DNA of 64,000 nucleotides from Vreelandella nigrificans (GCF_002374315.1 NZ_NWUX01000013.1:62001-126000), one strand, 5' to 3'. Shown: positions 8,668 through 18,598, numbered from the stretch's first letter. The notes: a model not told the origin generated them from the sequence alone. Program-made: numbers and translations.

Positions 8668-9342
8668 ATGCAAACATTAACGTCTGCTGCTCTGCAATTT
8701 CCTACAGTTGTTTTGACATTCTTACTGGCTCTAGTCGCGCTTTATTGGCTGCTTGTGCTTGTCAGGTTGGCGCCTCTTGAGCTATTTGAGCGCGATAGCC
8801 TGCGTGACGACCATATGGCGAGTACATTGGTTTCATTAGGCTTTGCTGGTGTGCCTGCGACGCTGGCGCTGAGTTTTCTAGTGCTATTTGCCGGGGCTAT
8901 AGCGTTAGCTGCTGAAATAATAGTGCTTCGTTGGCTCTCGCTGGGCATGCTAAGAGTGCCAGTGGGTGTATTGCTGCTATGGGTATCGTTCTCTGTTGCG
9001 TCTCCCATTGCAGCAGCAGTGTGTCACGGGCTGCAGCGCGCCCTACATCGCTACCAGCCTTTCAAACGCCGCTGTTTATTGGGCGCCACTGTAATAGTGG
9101 CTGAGCGGCAGGATAGCGAGTATGCACTCGCGGAGTTGGTAAATGAGCCAGGTAGTGTGGTTAGGCTGCACTATAAAACCGACGAAACTCCTCAGGCAGG
9201 CGAGCGGCGAGTATTAGTTAAATACTTGGCTAAAGAAGGCGCTTACCGCAGTGTAGTAGAGCAGCAGTACTTAGATACCCGAGTACGCTTAAGTAAGTTA
9301 CGCCTACACCGTAAGCATCGGTCGAACGGCTATTCCACATAG
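8668..9342 (+). CDS. Membrane protein with C-terminal OB-like domain (YqiJ-like)
   Basis: The product is 224 residues from ATG 8668, which has an excellent ribosome site (GGAGGAGG, 8653-8660). An in-frame ATG at 8626 lacks one. Residues about 12-36 and 50-115 form three or four hydrophobic helices. After a basic patch (about 125-138) the last 80 residues look like a small beta barrel, starting LLGATVIVAERQDSEYALA. This layout recalls YqiJ/NfeD-type proteins, which partner flotillin-like proteins in the membrane. No flotillin (YqiK) gene is beside it, so a partner role is not supported by context. It is flanked by a hairpin upstream and a convergent hydrolase gene downstream, so probably monocistronic. 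Confidence 0.55.
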   Translation: MQTLTSAALQFPTVVLTFLLALVALYWLLVLVRLAPLELFERDSLRDDHMASTLVSLGFAGVPATLALSFLVLFAGAIALAAEIIVLRWLSLGMLRVPVGVLLLWVSFSVASPIAAAVCHGLQRALHRYQPFKRRCLLGATVIVAERQDSEYALAELVNEPGSVVRLHYKTDETPQAGERRVLVKYLAKEGAYRSVVEQQYLDTRVRLSKLRLHRKHRSNGYST

Positions 9343-9378
9343 CTACGCTGGCACTATCAAGTAACCGATGAGGTGTGC

Positions 9379-10305
9379 TTACTGACTAAAGAACCGCCGC
9401 CACTGCTTCATTAACCAATATATTGGTGATGCAGCAGTGGCAGCGCGATCTGGAGAGTTATACGAGTGAAGTGAGGTGTCGAGAAACTGACGAATAGGGA
9501 TTACTTGTTCCGCTTGGTTCAGCATTGGTGCGTGGCCGCAATTGGGTACAGTCAGCACCTTAAGTGAAGGCTGGACTTCGGCCATGCGTGGTAATGTTTC
9601 GGCATCTAGCAGGGTAGACTCTGCGCCGCGGATTACCATCACCGGGCAGCGAATATTCTTCCAGGCTGCCCAAGTATCACGTGGCGTGTCGTGGATAAAT
9701 TGCTCACCGATACGTGGGTCAAAATGATAGGTCCAGCTACCATCTGGTAGGCGCCTAGCGCTATTAAGTGCCAGCTCTTGCCACTCCTTTTCCTGGGTAA
9801 TTCCAAAGCTTGCATAATGCTGCTTTAGCTCTGATTGTAGGTCAGGAAAACTGCTAAAACGGTGGGCAACGCTGAAATAACTGGATAGCGCAATCAAGCC
9901 CTGCTTGTTAAGCTCTGGCCCAACATCGTTGAGAATAAGTCGATCTATGCGTTGACTGTGTTGCGGGTCGGCCGCTAATAACATGCCTAATAGTCCACCC
10001 ATTGACGTGCCTAACCAATTGGCCTGTTGCACTTCGTAGTGGTCCAAGATGGCAAGTGCTACCGTTATGTAATGGCTATAGAGGTAGTCATGGGCAGGAA
10101 ACAAAGACCAGCTTGAAAGGCCTCTGCCTGGAGTATCCGGGGCAATAATACGCCATTCGCGGCCCAACTGTTGGGCTAGTGCTGAAAAGTCGCCGCCATG
10201 GCGAGCAAGGCCATGCCATGCCACCAAAGTGCGTGAAGCCGTGGGATTCCAAATGCGCACAGCAATATCCAGCTCGCGAACGCGTACAAACTCTAAAGCG
10301 TCCAT
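9379..10305 (-). CDS. Alpha/beta hydrolase
   Basis: Serine hydrolase of the alpha/beta fold, 308 residues, cytoplasmic (no signal). The oxyanion-hole HG is at 31-32 (VAWHGLARHG), the nucleophile elbow GTSMGG puts the serine at about 101, and the likely catalytic histidine is H258 in VPNCGHAP. The start has AGGAG at a normal distance. The next gene upstream on the same strand is the TetR regulator, 66 bp away, so the two may share a transcript and the hydrolase could belong to the same drug or solvent response. Substrate is unknown; the family includes esterases, lactonases and dehalogenases. Confidence 0.8.
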   Translation of the reverse strand: MDALEFVRVRELDIAVRIWNPTASRTLVAWHGLARHGGDFSALAQQLGREWRIIAPDTPGRGLSSWSLFPAHDYLYSHYITVALAILDHYEVQQANWLGTSMGGLLGMLLAADPQHSQRIDRLILNDVGPELNKQGLIALSSYFSVAHRFSSFPDLQSELKQHYASFGITQEKEWQELALNSARRLPDGSWTYHFDPRIGEQFIHDTPRDTWAAWKNIRCPVMVIRGAESTLLDAETLPRMAEVQPSLKVLTVPNCGHAPMLNQAEQVIPIRQFLDTSLHSYNSPDRAATAASPIYWLMKQWRRFFSQ

Positions 10306-10371
10306 AGATTACTCCTAGGCGTATGATGCTATCAGTATAGGAGTATTGCTGCGTTGCAGCTAAGTTGTGTA

Positions 10372-10983
10372 TTAGCGCTGCATTAAATAAATCAATGTAT
10401 CGATCATTTCGCCACCACGCTCACGAATTGAAAACGCTTCTGGCGTGCGCAGCCAATCGTGAAATAATCCACCTAGTGTCGATTGCATCAGGCGTGCTGC
10501 TAGTTCGGCACTTAAACCCTCGCGTAGCAGCCCCTGGTCATGGGCAAGTTGGAACACAGCTAGCATCCCATCAAGACACTCTTCACCAAATTTCTCCTGC
10601 ATTTCAATTGGGTTGATGTCGCTAAAGAATTCACAGCGGTGAAGCAGAATGGAGAGAATACGTTGACGGGAAGGTTGTTCTAAGTGATTAAGCCCCGCAT
10701 GGCAGGCCAAGCGTATAGCCTCAAGTGGTGAGATATCGGTATCAGCATTGTTGACCTCTTCCACCAATGACTCGAACGGCATACGAACACGCTCAACCAG
10801 TGCCATGAAAAGGTCAGCTTTATTTTTAAAATGCCAGTAAACAGCACCACGGGTGAGGCCTGCATGGCGTGCAATCTGTTCAAGTGATGTACGGGCTACG
10901 CCTTTTTCGAAAAACACCTCTTCAGCAGCATTCAGCAGCGCTTCACGAGTAGCGGCGGCTTCTGCTTTGGTTTTTCTTGCCAT
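10372..10983 (-). CDS. TetR-family repressor, TtgR/AcrR-like
   Basis: Ligand-responsive repressor of 203 residues. The N-terminal helix-turn-helix (about 10-60) contains GVARTSLEQIARHAGLTRGA followed by VYWHFKNKADLF, very close to AcrR and TtgR, which control RND pumps. The C-terminal ligand pocket domain is as variable as expected. Its probable targets are the efflux promoter at 2305-2334 and its own upstream region, where a similar inverted repeat lies at 11047-11062. Separation of regulator and pump by two genes is unusual but within a likely local regulon. The target assignment is inference from operator likeness. Confidence 0.85.
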   Translation of the reverse strand: MARKTKAEAAATREALLNAAEEVFFEKGVARTSLEQIARHAGLTRGAVYWHFKNKADLFMALVERVRMPFESLVEEVNNADTDISPLEAIRLACHAGLNHLEQPSRQRILSILLHRCEFFSDINPIEMQEKFGEECLDGMLAVFQLAHDQGLLREGLSAELAARLMQSTLGGLFHDWLRTPEAFSIRERGGEMIDTLIYLMQR

Positions 10984-11044
10984 GGAAACGTAACCTCATT
11001 AATCGATACGGACGTGCACATTTTATCTGATTACGGCAGGTTTT

Positions 11045-11064
11045 TACATACAAAACTGTATGGT
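11045..11064. promoter_or_regulatory. Operator-like inverted repeat upstream of the TetR gene
   Basis: CATACA (11047-11052) and TGTATG (11057-11062) form a perfect inverted repeat with a 4-bp centre, 64 bp upstream of the TetR start codon. The half-site matches the CATACA in the efflux promoter spacer at 2309-2327, which supports autoregulation by the same protein. The gene-free stretch 10984-11235 holds nothing else I can name. Confidence 0.55.
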
Positions 11065-11235
11065 TGGTCGTGTGACATCATAGCGTGGGTTAACAAATTC
11101 GTTATCTGTAGCTAATAAGTGTATAAGGCGATATAAAGAGTTAGTTTAAAAACGCCGTTTTCAAATGTGTTTTGCTAATCTGCAATGCAAATGGCGTATG
11201 CGCCTTGTATCAATGCACGTTATAGGAATGACAGC

Positions 11236-12267
11236 ATGGCACGTTCCCCCTTTGAGTTAGCTGGATATACCATTCAGCCCGGACAGCGTTTGCAAATTGA
11301 TATGCCAGTGGCGCGTTTATATACCCATACGCCGTTGCATATTCCGGTTGAAGTGGTGCATGGTCGTAAGGCGGGGCCTGTGATGCTGGTATGCGGTGGG
11401 ATACATGGTGATGAAATTAATGGCGTAGAGATTGTGCGCCGGTTATTGCGTTCTAAAGCAATTAATAGCCTACGTGGAACGCTGATTGCTGTGCCTGTCG
11501 TAAATGTCTTTGGGTTTTTGCAACAGACCCGTTACCTACCTGATCGGCGAGATCTAAATCGTTGTTTTCCGGGCAGCGATAAAGGCTCTTTAGGTGGTCG
11601 TATTGCTGCGCTATTTCGTGAGGAAATAGTCGATCATGCAACACATATAATTGATCTACATACCGGCGCCATACACCGCACCAATCTTCCGCAAATTCGT
11701 GCCCAGCTACATGAAGGCAGTGAAACCGCGCGTATGGCTGATGCTTTTGGAGCCCCAGTTATTCTAAATGCGGAGCTGCGTGAAGGTAGTCTGCGACATT
11801 ACGCCCAAACCCAGGGTATTCCAGTGCTCACCTACGAAGCTGGTGAAGCGTTACGCTTTGATGAATGGGCCATTGCGCCAGGCGTACGGGGTATTTTGCG
11901 GGTGATGCGTCGACTAGATATGTTGGCCGGTGCCCAACGGCAACGCTCTCCTGCGCCTGCTGAGCTGGCCAATGGTTCTAGTTGGGCGAGGGCACCTATT
12001 GACGGTATCTTACGACCTAAAATACGTTTAGGTGCCCGGGTTGCCAAAGGCGAAGTGCTGGGCAAAGTAGCTGATCCTTTCGGTAACGATGAGTACGAGG
12101 TGCGCTCGATGGCTGATGGTATCGTGATTGGTATGAGCCGGCTTCCCTTAGCAAATGAAGGTGAGGCTCTCTACCACATCGCTCGATTTGATGAAATTGA
12201 AGAAGCGGAAACTGCCATTGAGAGCTTTCAGTCGAGCCTCACGCCGCCACCCGATGCCATGTTTTGA
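11236..12267 (+). CDS. Succinylglutamate desuccinylase/aspartoacylase family protein
   Basis: Zinc-dependent deacylase-type protein of the M14-like AstE/ASPA family, 343 residues. Zinc ligands are visible: H57 and E60 in GGIHGDEINGVE, and H142 in IIDLHTG; the arginine-bearing DRRDLNRCFPG lies at about 103-113. The C-terminal beta domain (about 255-320) resembles the barrel of bacterial AstE-like proteins. I place the start at ATG 11236 with AGGA 8 nt upstream, rather than the weakly supported ATG at 11185. It is not within an ast operon, so arginine succinyl catabolism is not implied. The family also includes enzymes acting on N-acyl amino acids or ectoine derivatives, and the true substrate is open. 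Confidence 0.8.
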   Translation: MARSPFELAGYTIQPGQRLQIDMPVARLYTHTPLHIPVEVVHGRKAGPVMLVCGGIHGDEINGVEIVRRLLRSKAINSLRGTLIAVPVVNVFGFLQQTRYLPDRRDLNRCFPGSDKGSLGGRIAALFREEIVDHATHIIDLHTGAIHRTNLPQIRAQLHEGSETARMADAFGAPVILNAELREGSLRHYAQTQGIPVLTYEAGEALRFDEWAIAPGVRGILRVMRRLDMLAGAQRQRSPAPAELANGSSWARAPIDGILRPKIRLGARVAKGEVLGKVADPFGNDEYEVRSMADGIVIGMSRLPLANEGEALYHIARFDEIEEAETAIESFQSSLTPPPDAMF

Positions 12268-12494
12268 AATTTTACAGCACCATGCTTTAAGGCTTCATGG
12301 CAATAGCAGTGATTGCAACGTGGTGGTGTATGGAAGCGATGGCCTATGAATAGTTGCCATGGATGGCGTTATCCCTTCCCATTGTCTATACCTGTTGGGG
12401 GGAGTTAGCCCAACCTAGAACAGACACATAATACGGCTTTACGAATTCCAGTGGTGCTTAGGTACCACGTCGACCGCGACATGGAGGAACTGTA

Positions 12495-13955
12495 ATGACG
12501 AATAGCAGTGGCAAAAACACCACCACCGATGCCGGTATTCCGGTTTCCAGCAACGAACACTCTCTTTCCGTTGGCCCCGATGGCCCCATTGTTATGCATG
12601 ACCACTACCTCATGGAGCAGATGGCGGCCTTTAACCGTGAGATGATCCCTGATCGTCAGCCTCACGCAAAAGGTAGCGGTGCTTTTGGTCATTTTGAAGT
12701 TACCAACGATGTGAGTAAGTACACTAAAGCGAAGTTTCTTCAGCCAGGTACCAAGACCGATGTACTGATCCGTTTTTCAACGGTTGCAGGGGAGAGCGGA
12801 AGTCCAGATACATGGCGTGACCCACGAGGATTCTCGATCAAGTTTTATACCGAGGAAGGCAACTTCGACATGGTGGGTAACAATACCCCCGTGTTTTTCG
12901 TCCGTGACCCAATGAAATTTCAGCACTTTATTCACTCTCAAAAACGCCGTGCTGATAATGGCCTGCGTGACCATGATATGCAGTGGGATTTCTGGACCCT
13001 GGCACCTGAGTCAGCTCATCAGGTTGCCTGGCTAATGGGGGATAGAGGGGTCCCAGCTACGTGGCGGCATATGAACGGATACTCCAGCCATACCTATATG
13101 TGGGTTAACACTGAAGGCGAGCGGTTCTGGGTGAAATATCACTTCAAAACTGATCAAGGCATCAAGTGTATGACTCAGGAGCAGGCCGACCAAATGGCGG
13201 GTAGCGATGCTGACTACCATCGCCGTGACCTGTTTGAGGCTATTAAACGGGGGGATTATCCATCTTGGACCCTGCACATGCAGATTATGCCGTTTGAAGA
13301 TGCCAAAACCTATCGTATCAATCCTTTCGACTTAACCAAGGTATGGCCCCACGATGACTACCCGCTGGTGGAAGTGGGCAAGTTAACCCTGAACCGTAAT
13401 CCGACCGATTTTCATAGCGAGATTGAACAAGCTGCCTTCGAGCCTAATAACTCGGTGCCGGGGACAGGGTTCTCGCCCGATAAGATGCTGCTAGCTCGGG
13501 TGATTTCCTATGCGGACGCGCATCGTGCTCGCTTGGGAGTTAATTACAAACATATTCCGGTCAATTCGCCTAAATGCCCAGTGCATAGTTATAGCCAGGG
13601 CGGCACGATGCGTATTCGGCACTCCACTGATCCAGTATATACCCCCAATAGTAAGGGGGGCGCAGAAGCGGATTCACAGCGCTACCCAGAGGATGCGGTA
13701 TGGTCTACCGATGGCCAGTTGGTACGTGCCGCCTATACGCTGCGCCCTGATGACGATGACTGGAGTCAGGCGCATACGCTGGTTCGCCAAGTAATGGATG
13801 ACAGTCAGCGAGACCGTTTGGTATCCAACGTCGTGGGCCACTTATCTGGCGGTGTCACTGAGCCCGTGTTGGAGCGCGCCTTTGAATATTGGCGCAATAT
13901 TGATCAGCAGGTCGGGGAGCGCATTGAGCAAGGTGTGCGGGGGACTAACTCCTAA
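12495..13955 (+). CDS. Catalase, heme-dependent, small-subunit type
   Basis: Dismutates hydrogen peroxide to water and oxygen in the cytoplasm. At 486 residues it is a small-subunit clade 3 enzyme. The distal histidine is H57 ([12 protein letters not shown]), the distal Asn lies in the [11 protein letters not shown] segment (about 130), and the proximal heme tyrosine is Y339 in [10 protein letters not shown]. Asp replaces the usual Glu just before the catalytic Arg in the active-site signature, and Ile replaces Phe in the heme-ligand signature; both are tolerable. GGAGG precedes the ATG. It appears monocistronic, and no OxyR site could be assigned by eye in the 227-bp upstream gap. Confidence 0.93.
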   Translation: MTNSSGKNTTTDAGIPVSSNEHSLSVGPDGPIVMHDHYLMEQMAAFNREMIPDRQPHAKGSGAFGHFEVTNDVSKYTKAKFLQPGTKTDVLIRFSTVAGESGSPDTWRDPRGFSIKFYTEEGNFDMVGNNTPVFFVRDPMKFQHFIHSQKRRADNGLRDHDMQWDFWTLAPESAHQVAWLMGDRGVPATWRHMNGYSSHTYMWVNTEGERFWVKYHFKTDQGIKCMTQEQADQMAGSDADYHRRDLFEAIKRGDYPSWTLHMQIMPFEDAKTYRINPFDLTKVWPHDDYPLVEVGKLTLNRNPTDFHSEIEQAAFEPNNSVPGTGFSPDKMLLARVISYADAHRARLGVNYKHIPVNSPKCPVHSYSQGGTMRIRHSTDPVYTPNSKGGAEADSQRYPEDAVWSTDGQLVRAAYTLRPDDDDWSQAHTLVRQVMDDSQRDRLVSNVVGHLSGGVTEPVLERAFEYWRNIDQQVGERIEQGVRGTNS

Positions 13956-14008
13956 GCCCTAGCCATAAGTTAAGCTAGCCAATTGACTAGCAACTTACTC
14001 CTTTGCTC

Positions 14009-14038
14009 CAGCCTGCCATGTTACAGCGTGGCAGGCTG
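14009..14038. other. Perfect 10-bp inverted repeat overlapping the dusA stop
   Basis: CAGCCTGCCA (14009-14018) pairs with TGGCAGGCTG (14029-14038), and the dusA stop codon lies in the 10-nt loop. There is no T-tract on either strand. It sits between the convergent catalase and dusA genes and may act as a weak bidirectional end or a 3-prime stabiliser. Confidence 0.5.
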
Positions 14039-15055
14039 CGCTGGCTCAGACTGCTCGGATGTAAGTGGCTCACGCACTAAGTTGAGCGCCTCGTCATACA
14101 CACGCAAACCCACACCCTCTTTATGGGCATTTTCAGAAAGGTGACGGCGAAAGCGTCTGCCGCCTGAGCAGCCCTGAAACAGCCCAAGCAAATGGCGGGT
14201 AATGTGATTTAGTTTGGCACCTTCATCTAACCGCTGCTGAATGTAGGGGCGAAACGCCATTGCCGCATCAAGGCGTGTTTGTGCTGGCCCTGATTCTCCA
14301 AATAGCTGCTCATCGACCCCGGCAAGTAGCCACGGGTTTTGATATGCTTCTCGTCCTACCATGACGCTATCTACGTGTTGCAGCTGTGATTGGCACTCGG
14401 CGAGGGTTTTAATACCACCGTTGATACCGATATGTAGCCCAGGATGGCTCTGTTTTAGGCGGTGAACGCGAGGGTAGTTAAGCGGTGGCACATCACGGTT
14501 TTGCTTAGGCGACAAACCCTGCAGCCAAGCCTTGCGCGCATGCACAGTAAACACTTGGCATCCAGCATCCGCGACGATATTGATAAAGCGCGCCAGATCA
14601 GCATCTTCATCCTGGTCATCAATACCAATACGGCACTTCACCGTGATCGGAATCGACACGGCCGCCTGCATGGAGCGTACAGCATCCGCCACTTTTTCAG
14701 GGTGGCCCATTAAGCAGGCACCAATCATATTGTTCTGCACACGATCGCTGGGGCAGCCAACGTTCAGGTTAACTTCATCATAGCCCCACGCCTCGGCAAT
14801 CGCCGCGCACTCCGCAAGCTCTCCCGCATTGCTACCGCCCAGTTGCAAAGCAATAGGGTGCTCAACCTCGCTATAGCCCAAAAAGCGCTCACGGGGCGAT
14901 CCATGCAGAATCGCACCGGTCGTCACCATCTCAGTATACAGCAGCGCCCGCTTGGTTAACGTGCGGGCAAACGCACGATAGTCGCGGGTAGTCCAATCCA
15001 TCATTGGTGCCACAGAAAATAGGCGGGCTATGTCTGCTGGTTTTTCTTTCTTCAT
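14021..15055 (-). CDS. dusA: tRNA-dihydrouridine(20/20a) synthase DusA
   Basis: FMN-dependent, NADPH-using enzyme that reduces U20 and U20a in the tRNA D-loop. The TIM barrel starts with FSVAPMMDWT (about 13-22), the catalytic cysteine is C101 in NLNVGCPSDRV, and the FMN phosphate-binding GINGGIKT and VMVGREAYQNPWLL follow. The frame is open up to 15157. I prefer ATG 15055 (344 residues) because the extra 34 residues look non-coding and DusA cores begin just before the FSVAP motif; a longer start cannot be excluded. Transcribed alone, facing the catalase gene. Confidence 0.9.
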   Translation of the reverse strand: MKKEKPADIARLFSVAPMMDWTTRDYRAFARTLTKRALLYTEMVTTGAILHGSPRERFLGYSEVEHPIALQLGGSNAGELAECAAIAEAWGYDEVNLNVGCPSDRVQNNMIGACLMGHPEKVADAVRSMQAAVSIPITVKCRIGIDDQDEDADLARFINIVADAGCQVFTVHARKAWLQGLSPKQNRDVPPLNYPRVHRLKQSHPGLHIGINGGIKTLAECQSQLQHVDSVMVGREAYQNPWLLAGVDEQLFGESGPAQTRLDAAMAFRPYIQQRLDEGAKLNHITRHLLGLFQGCSGGRRFRRHLSENAHKEGVGLRVYDEALNLVREPLTSEQSEPAQPATL

Positions 15056-15157
15056 ATCAACCACTTGCACACTGAGTGTGCGGTAATAATTATACCAATC
15101 CGTTGCCCTCTGATAGTGCCTATTCGCTAAGCTCATCGAAATACTATGGGCTAGCAT

Positions 15158-15615
15158 AATGAAATGACCTGTCAGAAGTGGTGGGCTCGAATTGTACGCA
15201 AGAATGAGTAGACAGTCATTATGCCCTATTGCCCATGGATAGGGGCGAGTGGAGTGCTTCCTGGAAATAAAAGCTATGTGACCAAAAGCTACGTTACTAA
15301 GAGGTATTCGCGAAGTGGTGTTAATAGTAATTTTTGGCTAGTTTTAATTAAGGTTGTGATGCCGAGAGCTGAACAGGTGTTAATTGATGTAAGCGGCCTA
15401 GGTTTAATTGGCTCTACTGCCTGAGTAATACTACTTGATCAGAGCCCTGTTGTGGGGGCGATAAGTCGCTGATATGTAGGCTGTGTATGGTATTTGCCAC
15501 CGAAATAATCCTTTTGTAAGAAAGCCCTGCAGCACTTTGCATGTTTTGCGGTCTAAATCGCTGTGGTTAATGCTATGCGGTGGTAAGCTTGAGTTTCGCT
15601 GTTTGAGGAGTCTCT
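15158..15615. other. Gene-free stretch upstream of the lipoprotein gene
   Basis: No convincing gene. A 67-codon frame at 15221-15424 has no ribosome site and looks random. A 15-bp near-duplication starting AAAAGCTA occurs at 15269-15283 and 15284-15298 (12 of 15 bases identical). No promoter could be fixed with confidence. Confidence 0.5.
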
Positions 15616-16197
15616 ATGCATAAGACACTAGGTGGTATCAGTATAGTGTTAATGAGTGCCTTGCTGCTGGCAGGTTGTGGTAACCAAGAGGATGAGCAGG
15701 CGGCTGTGCAGTCTGAAGAGGTTAATGAAGAGACCTCGCCGCAGGAGCCTGTAGCGGTTGAAGAGCCGGTTGACCCTTTAGAGGTGGCTATTTCAACAAG
15801 AGCTTCGCTTCTTCCTGATCGGCGTTTAATGATTGAAGGTGAGGCTAACCTTCCTGATGGTGCTCTCGTGCAAGTGATTGTTGAGCGGGAACTCAGCCGA
15901 GTGCGTTGGCAGTCTCGCACAACTGTGGTCGATGGGCAGTTCAGCACCGGCCCTTTTGGGTCAGGGAGTGGGTTACCTGATGGCGGGTACATTGTCCGAG
16001 TTCAACTTTCAGAAGCTAGTGTGCAACCGAGAGACGTTCAAGCGCGCATTGGCGCCCAGGGAGAGCACTTAGCGGGAGAACTCGTGAGTCAGTCCCGCCA
16101 TGGGTTAGGGCAAGTAGCCACCTACTCACGCCGCTTCTTGGTGGGGAGTGAGCCAAGACGCACGCGTGACCAGGTGGATGTTGTTGAGGATGATTAA
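15616..16197 (+). CDS. Hypothetical lipoprotein
   Basis: The product is 193 residues. A lipoprotein signal ends in LLLAGC (Cys about 21). Residues 22-55 are strongly acidic and rich in Glu, Gln and Val, probably a flexible linker from the membrane. Residues about 58-135 look like a single beta-sandwich domain (ISTRASLLPDRRLMIEGEA ... DGGYIVRVQL), followed by a less ordered basic segment and an acidic end. GAGGAG precedes the ATG. I do not recognise a named family; the domain recalls periplasmic immunoglobulin-like folds, which is only an impression. It converges on the XRE regulator gene. Confidence 0.7.
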   Translation: MHKTLGGISIVLMSALLLAGCGNQEDEQAAVQSEEVNEETSPQEPVAVEEPVDPLEVAISTRASLLPDRRLMIEGEANLPDGALVQVIVERELSRVRWQSRTTVVDGQFSTGPFGSGSGLPDGGYIVRVQLSEASVQPRDVQARIGAQGEHLAGELVSQSRHGLGQVATYSRRFLVGSEPRRTRDQVDVVEDD

Positions 16198-16228
16198 AGC
16201 AATAGGGGACTAGGAAATATAAGATGCT

Positions 16229-16753
16229 TTAGGCAGGACACCAATGGGCTAGCAGTACCGCGTGAATAGTAGTGTCAGTGGGCGCTTTCGAGAAGTGCTC
16301 GATGACAAAACGCTCTTCACGCTGGATAAGGTAATGCCCAGCTTTATGGAACACGTGTGTTGGGCCTAATAGCAGCAGGTCGCCAGCAGTAATCGGAGAA
16401 AAATCCGTATCGCTAGCGGGAGTCGCCATCACGCAGGGTGCTTTCCAATCGATATTCAGCGACAGGTGGGTCGGCACCATAATGGTCGTTGCCTGGACCT
16501 GCTCCCAGGGAAGTGGGCCAGTATGAGTCAGTGTGAGCAGTTGGGGCGCGCTGTCGCCTTCTAAAAGAGTAGCTAATGAGCAGTCAAGCGCATCGGCAAG
16601 CGCAACTAAACGCTCATGGCCGATTTGTTTGATCGCTCCAGATTCCCAATAAGAAATAGTGACATCTGACACGCCAACTTTACGTGCAAGGGCAGCTTTG
16701 TTGAGCTTGGCCCTCAGCCGCAGTTGCTTGATACGTGAGCCTAGCGATTCCAT
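16229..16753 (-). CDS. XRE-family transcriptional regulator with C-terminal S24-like domain
   Basis: The product is 174 residues. The N-terminal helix-turn-helix (about 5-62) reads RIKQLRLRAKLNKAALARKV then GVSDVTISYWESG, a classical lambda-repressor fold. Residues about 85-170 resemble the sensory half of LexA/CI-like proteins (GDLLLLGP, GHYLIQREERFVIEHF), but no clear Ser-Lys protease pair is seen, so self-cleavage is doubtful. Such solitary regulators often descend from phage repressors. No phage gene is near. Targets are unknown. Confidence 0.75.
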   Translation of the reverse strand: MESLGSRIKQLRLRAKLNKAALARKVGVSDVTISYWESGAIKQIGHERLVALADALDCSLATLLEGDSAPQLLTLTHTGPLPWEQVQATTIMVPTHLSLNIDWKAPCVMATPASDTDFSPITAGDLLLLGPTHVFHKAGHYLIQREERFVIEHFSKAPTDTTIHAVLLAHWCPA

Positions 16754-17056
16754 TTCATCTTCCTGTTGGTGAGCTATAAAAGCTCGTTAGATATTCCTCC
16801 ACCATTTGAGGTGGCGCTTTGGTCATGGGGTATGCAGAAAATAGTACGCTAACCTATACAGCATATTTTCTTGCATAAGCACTCACCATAAGTGCCGCGT
16901 CATACTAAGCGATTGTGCATTAACGCGCATCTCGCATGTGCCCCTTTAACATCCAGTTCGACGCTTTTAATACAAACTCGTTCCCTGATCGCTACTGTTG
17001 GTTAGCCCAAGGGTGCGTATAATGGCGCCACGCTTAATTGCAAAAAGGATAGTTTA
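16754..17056. promoter_or_regulatory. Divergent XRE/gltX intergenic region with gltX -10 box
   Basis: A TATAAT at 17018-17023, 33 bp before the gltX start, is the likely -10 box; the matching -35 (CTGTTG, 16995-17000) is weak, suggesting an activator or a moderate promoter. AAGGA precedes the gltX ATG. The XRE gene starts at the other end of the region, so an autoregulatory site may lie here, but I could not identify one. Confidence 0.45.
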
Positions 17057-18535
17057 ATGACCGTACGTACGCGTATTGCGCCTTCTCCTACGGGGGATCC
17101 ACACGTTGGGACCGCCTACATTGCGCTGTTTAATCTCTGCTTTGCGCGCCAGCACGGTGGTCAGTTTATTTTACGTATTGAGGATACTGATCGGGTGCGC
17201 TCTACCCCTGAGTCCGAGCAGATGATTTTAGACTCTCTACGTTGGCTGGGGCTTGATTGGGATGAAGGGCCTGATGTTGGTGGTCCTCATGGCCCTTATC
17301 GCCAAAGCGAGCGGGGAGATATTTATGCCCAGTATGCTCAGCAGCTATTGGACGCAGGTCATGCTTTTAAATGTTACCGCACGAGTGAGGAGCTGGATGA
17401 GCTGCGCGAAGCGCGTAAAGCTGCTGGCATGCAGCTTGCCCTGAAACCAGCGGATTTGGCGTTAGATGATGCCGAACAGGCCCGTCGTGAGCGAGAAGGG
17501 TGGCCGCATGTGGTGCGTATGAACGTACCGAACTCAGGTGTGTGCGTGGTCCGTGATATGTTGCGGGGCACGATAGAAGTTGAGTGGGCGCAGGTAGACG
17601 CGCAAATTTTGTTGAAATCAGATGGTATGCCCACCTACCACCTCGCCAACGTGGTAGATGATCACTTAATGGGCATTACCCACGTGCTGCGTGGTGAAGA
17701 GTGGATTAACTCGGCACCGAAACACCAGCTATTATATGAGTACTTTGGCTGGGAAATGCCGCAGCTCTGCCACATGCCGCTGTTGCGTAATCCAGATAAA
17801 TCCAAGCTCTCGAAGCGCAAAAACCCAACGTCGATTAACTACTACCGCCGCATGGGCTTCCTTCCTCAGGCAGTGACCAACTACTTGGGCCGTATGGGGT
17901 GGTCGATGCCTGACGAAAGAGAGAAGTTCAGCTTGCCTGAAATGATGGCTGAGTTCGATATTCAGCGGGTATCGCTGGGCGGGCCGGTATTTGACTTGGA
18001 AAAGTTGACGTGGCTGAACGGCGTGTACATTCGTGAGGACCTTGATGACGATGCGCTGCTTCAAGCCTTGCGTGAGTGGGCCTTTAATGACGCTTATATA
18101 AAGCAAATTCTGCCCCAGGTGCGTCCAAGGGTTGAAACGTTATCCCAAGTCGTACCGCTCGCAGGCCACTTCTTCTCTGGCTTGCCAGCCCTTGTAGAAG
18201 ATGACTTTGATAGCATCAAGCTCGACAAAGAAGAACTGGTGAAGTTACTGCAGTTCTTGGTATGGCGCTTTGAAAATGTCCCTGCATGGCATAAAGAAGC
18301 ACTATTAGCTGAAGTTAAAATGCTTGCAGAACACTTTGAGTTAAAGATGAAGGCTTTTTTGGCGCCTGTCTTTATTGCTATTACTGGCAGCACGGCAAGC
18401 GCGTCGGTGATGGATGGTATGGCAATCCTTGGTTCCGATGTTACCCGGGCGCGGCTTCGAAATGCCATTGAAGTTCTAGGTGGCGTGTCCAAGAAGCAAG
18501 CAAAACGTTTCGAAAAAGAGTACCGAGAGCTTTAA
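17057..18535 (+). CDS. gltX: Glutamate--tRNA ligase
   Basis: Class I aminoacyl-tRNA synthetase charging tRNA-Glu; its cognate tRNA gene lies only 232 bp downstream. The product is 492 residues. The HIGH-type motif appears as [13 protein letters not shown] (residues 9-21), as in Pseudomonas GltX, and the KMSKS equivalent is KLSKR at 250-254. The all-helical anticodon-binding domain fills the C-terminus. Length and motifs are normal, and the enzyme is expected to be essential. Confidence 0.97.
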   Translation: MTVRTRIAPSPTGDPHVGTAYIALFNLCFARQHGGQFILRIEDTDRVRSTPESEQMILDSLRWLGLDWDEGPDVGGPHGPYRQSERGDIYAQYAQQLLDAGHAFKCYRTSEELDELREARKAAGMQLALKPADLALDDAEQARREREGWPHVVRMNVPNSGVCVVRDMLRGTIEVEWAQVDAQILLKSDGMPTYHLANVVDDHLMGITHVLRGEEWINSAPKHQLLYEYFGWEMPQLCHMPLLRNPDKSKLSKRKNPTSINYYRRMGFLPQAVTNYLGRMGWSMPDEREKFSLPEMMAEFDIQRVSLGGPVFDLEKLTWLNGVYIREDLDDDALLQALREWAFNDAYIKQILPQVRPRVETLSQVVPLAGHFFSGLPALVEDDFDSIKLDKEELVKLLQFLVWRFENVPAWHKEALLAEVKMLAEHFELKMKAFLAPVFIAITGSTASASVMDGMAILGSDVTRARLRNAIEVLGGVSKKQAKRFEKEYREL

Positions 18536-18543
18536 GTTAGCCA

Positions 18544-18584
18544 GGAAGCGCCAGAGTAGTCTATTGTTAATTCTGGCGCTTTCC
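18544..18584 (+). terminator. Probable gltX terminator
   Basis: AGCGCCAGA (18547-18555) pairs with TCTGGCGCT (18572-18580), with GGA and TCC extending the base of the stem. The loop is long (16 nt) and the T-run short, so termination may be partial. Confidence 0.45.
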
Positions 18585-18598
18585 TGAGACTATCAGGG

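Noticed and set aside
15221..15424. 67-codon frame before the lipoprotein gene
   Set aside because: Sequence reads as random, includes the 15-bp duplication and lacks a ribosome site.
17057..18535. GltX HIGH motif apparently degenerate (HVGT)
   Set aside because: HVGT in this position is normal for glutamyl-tRNA synthetases of this lineage.
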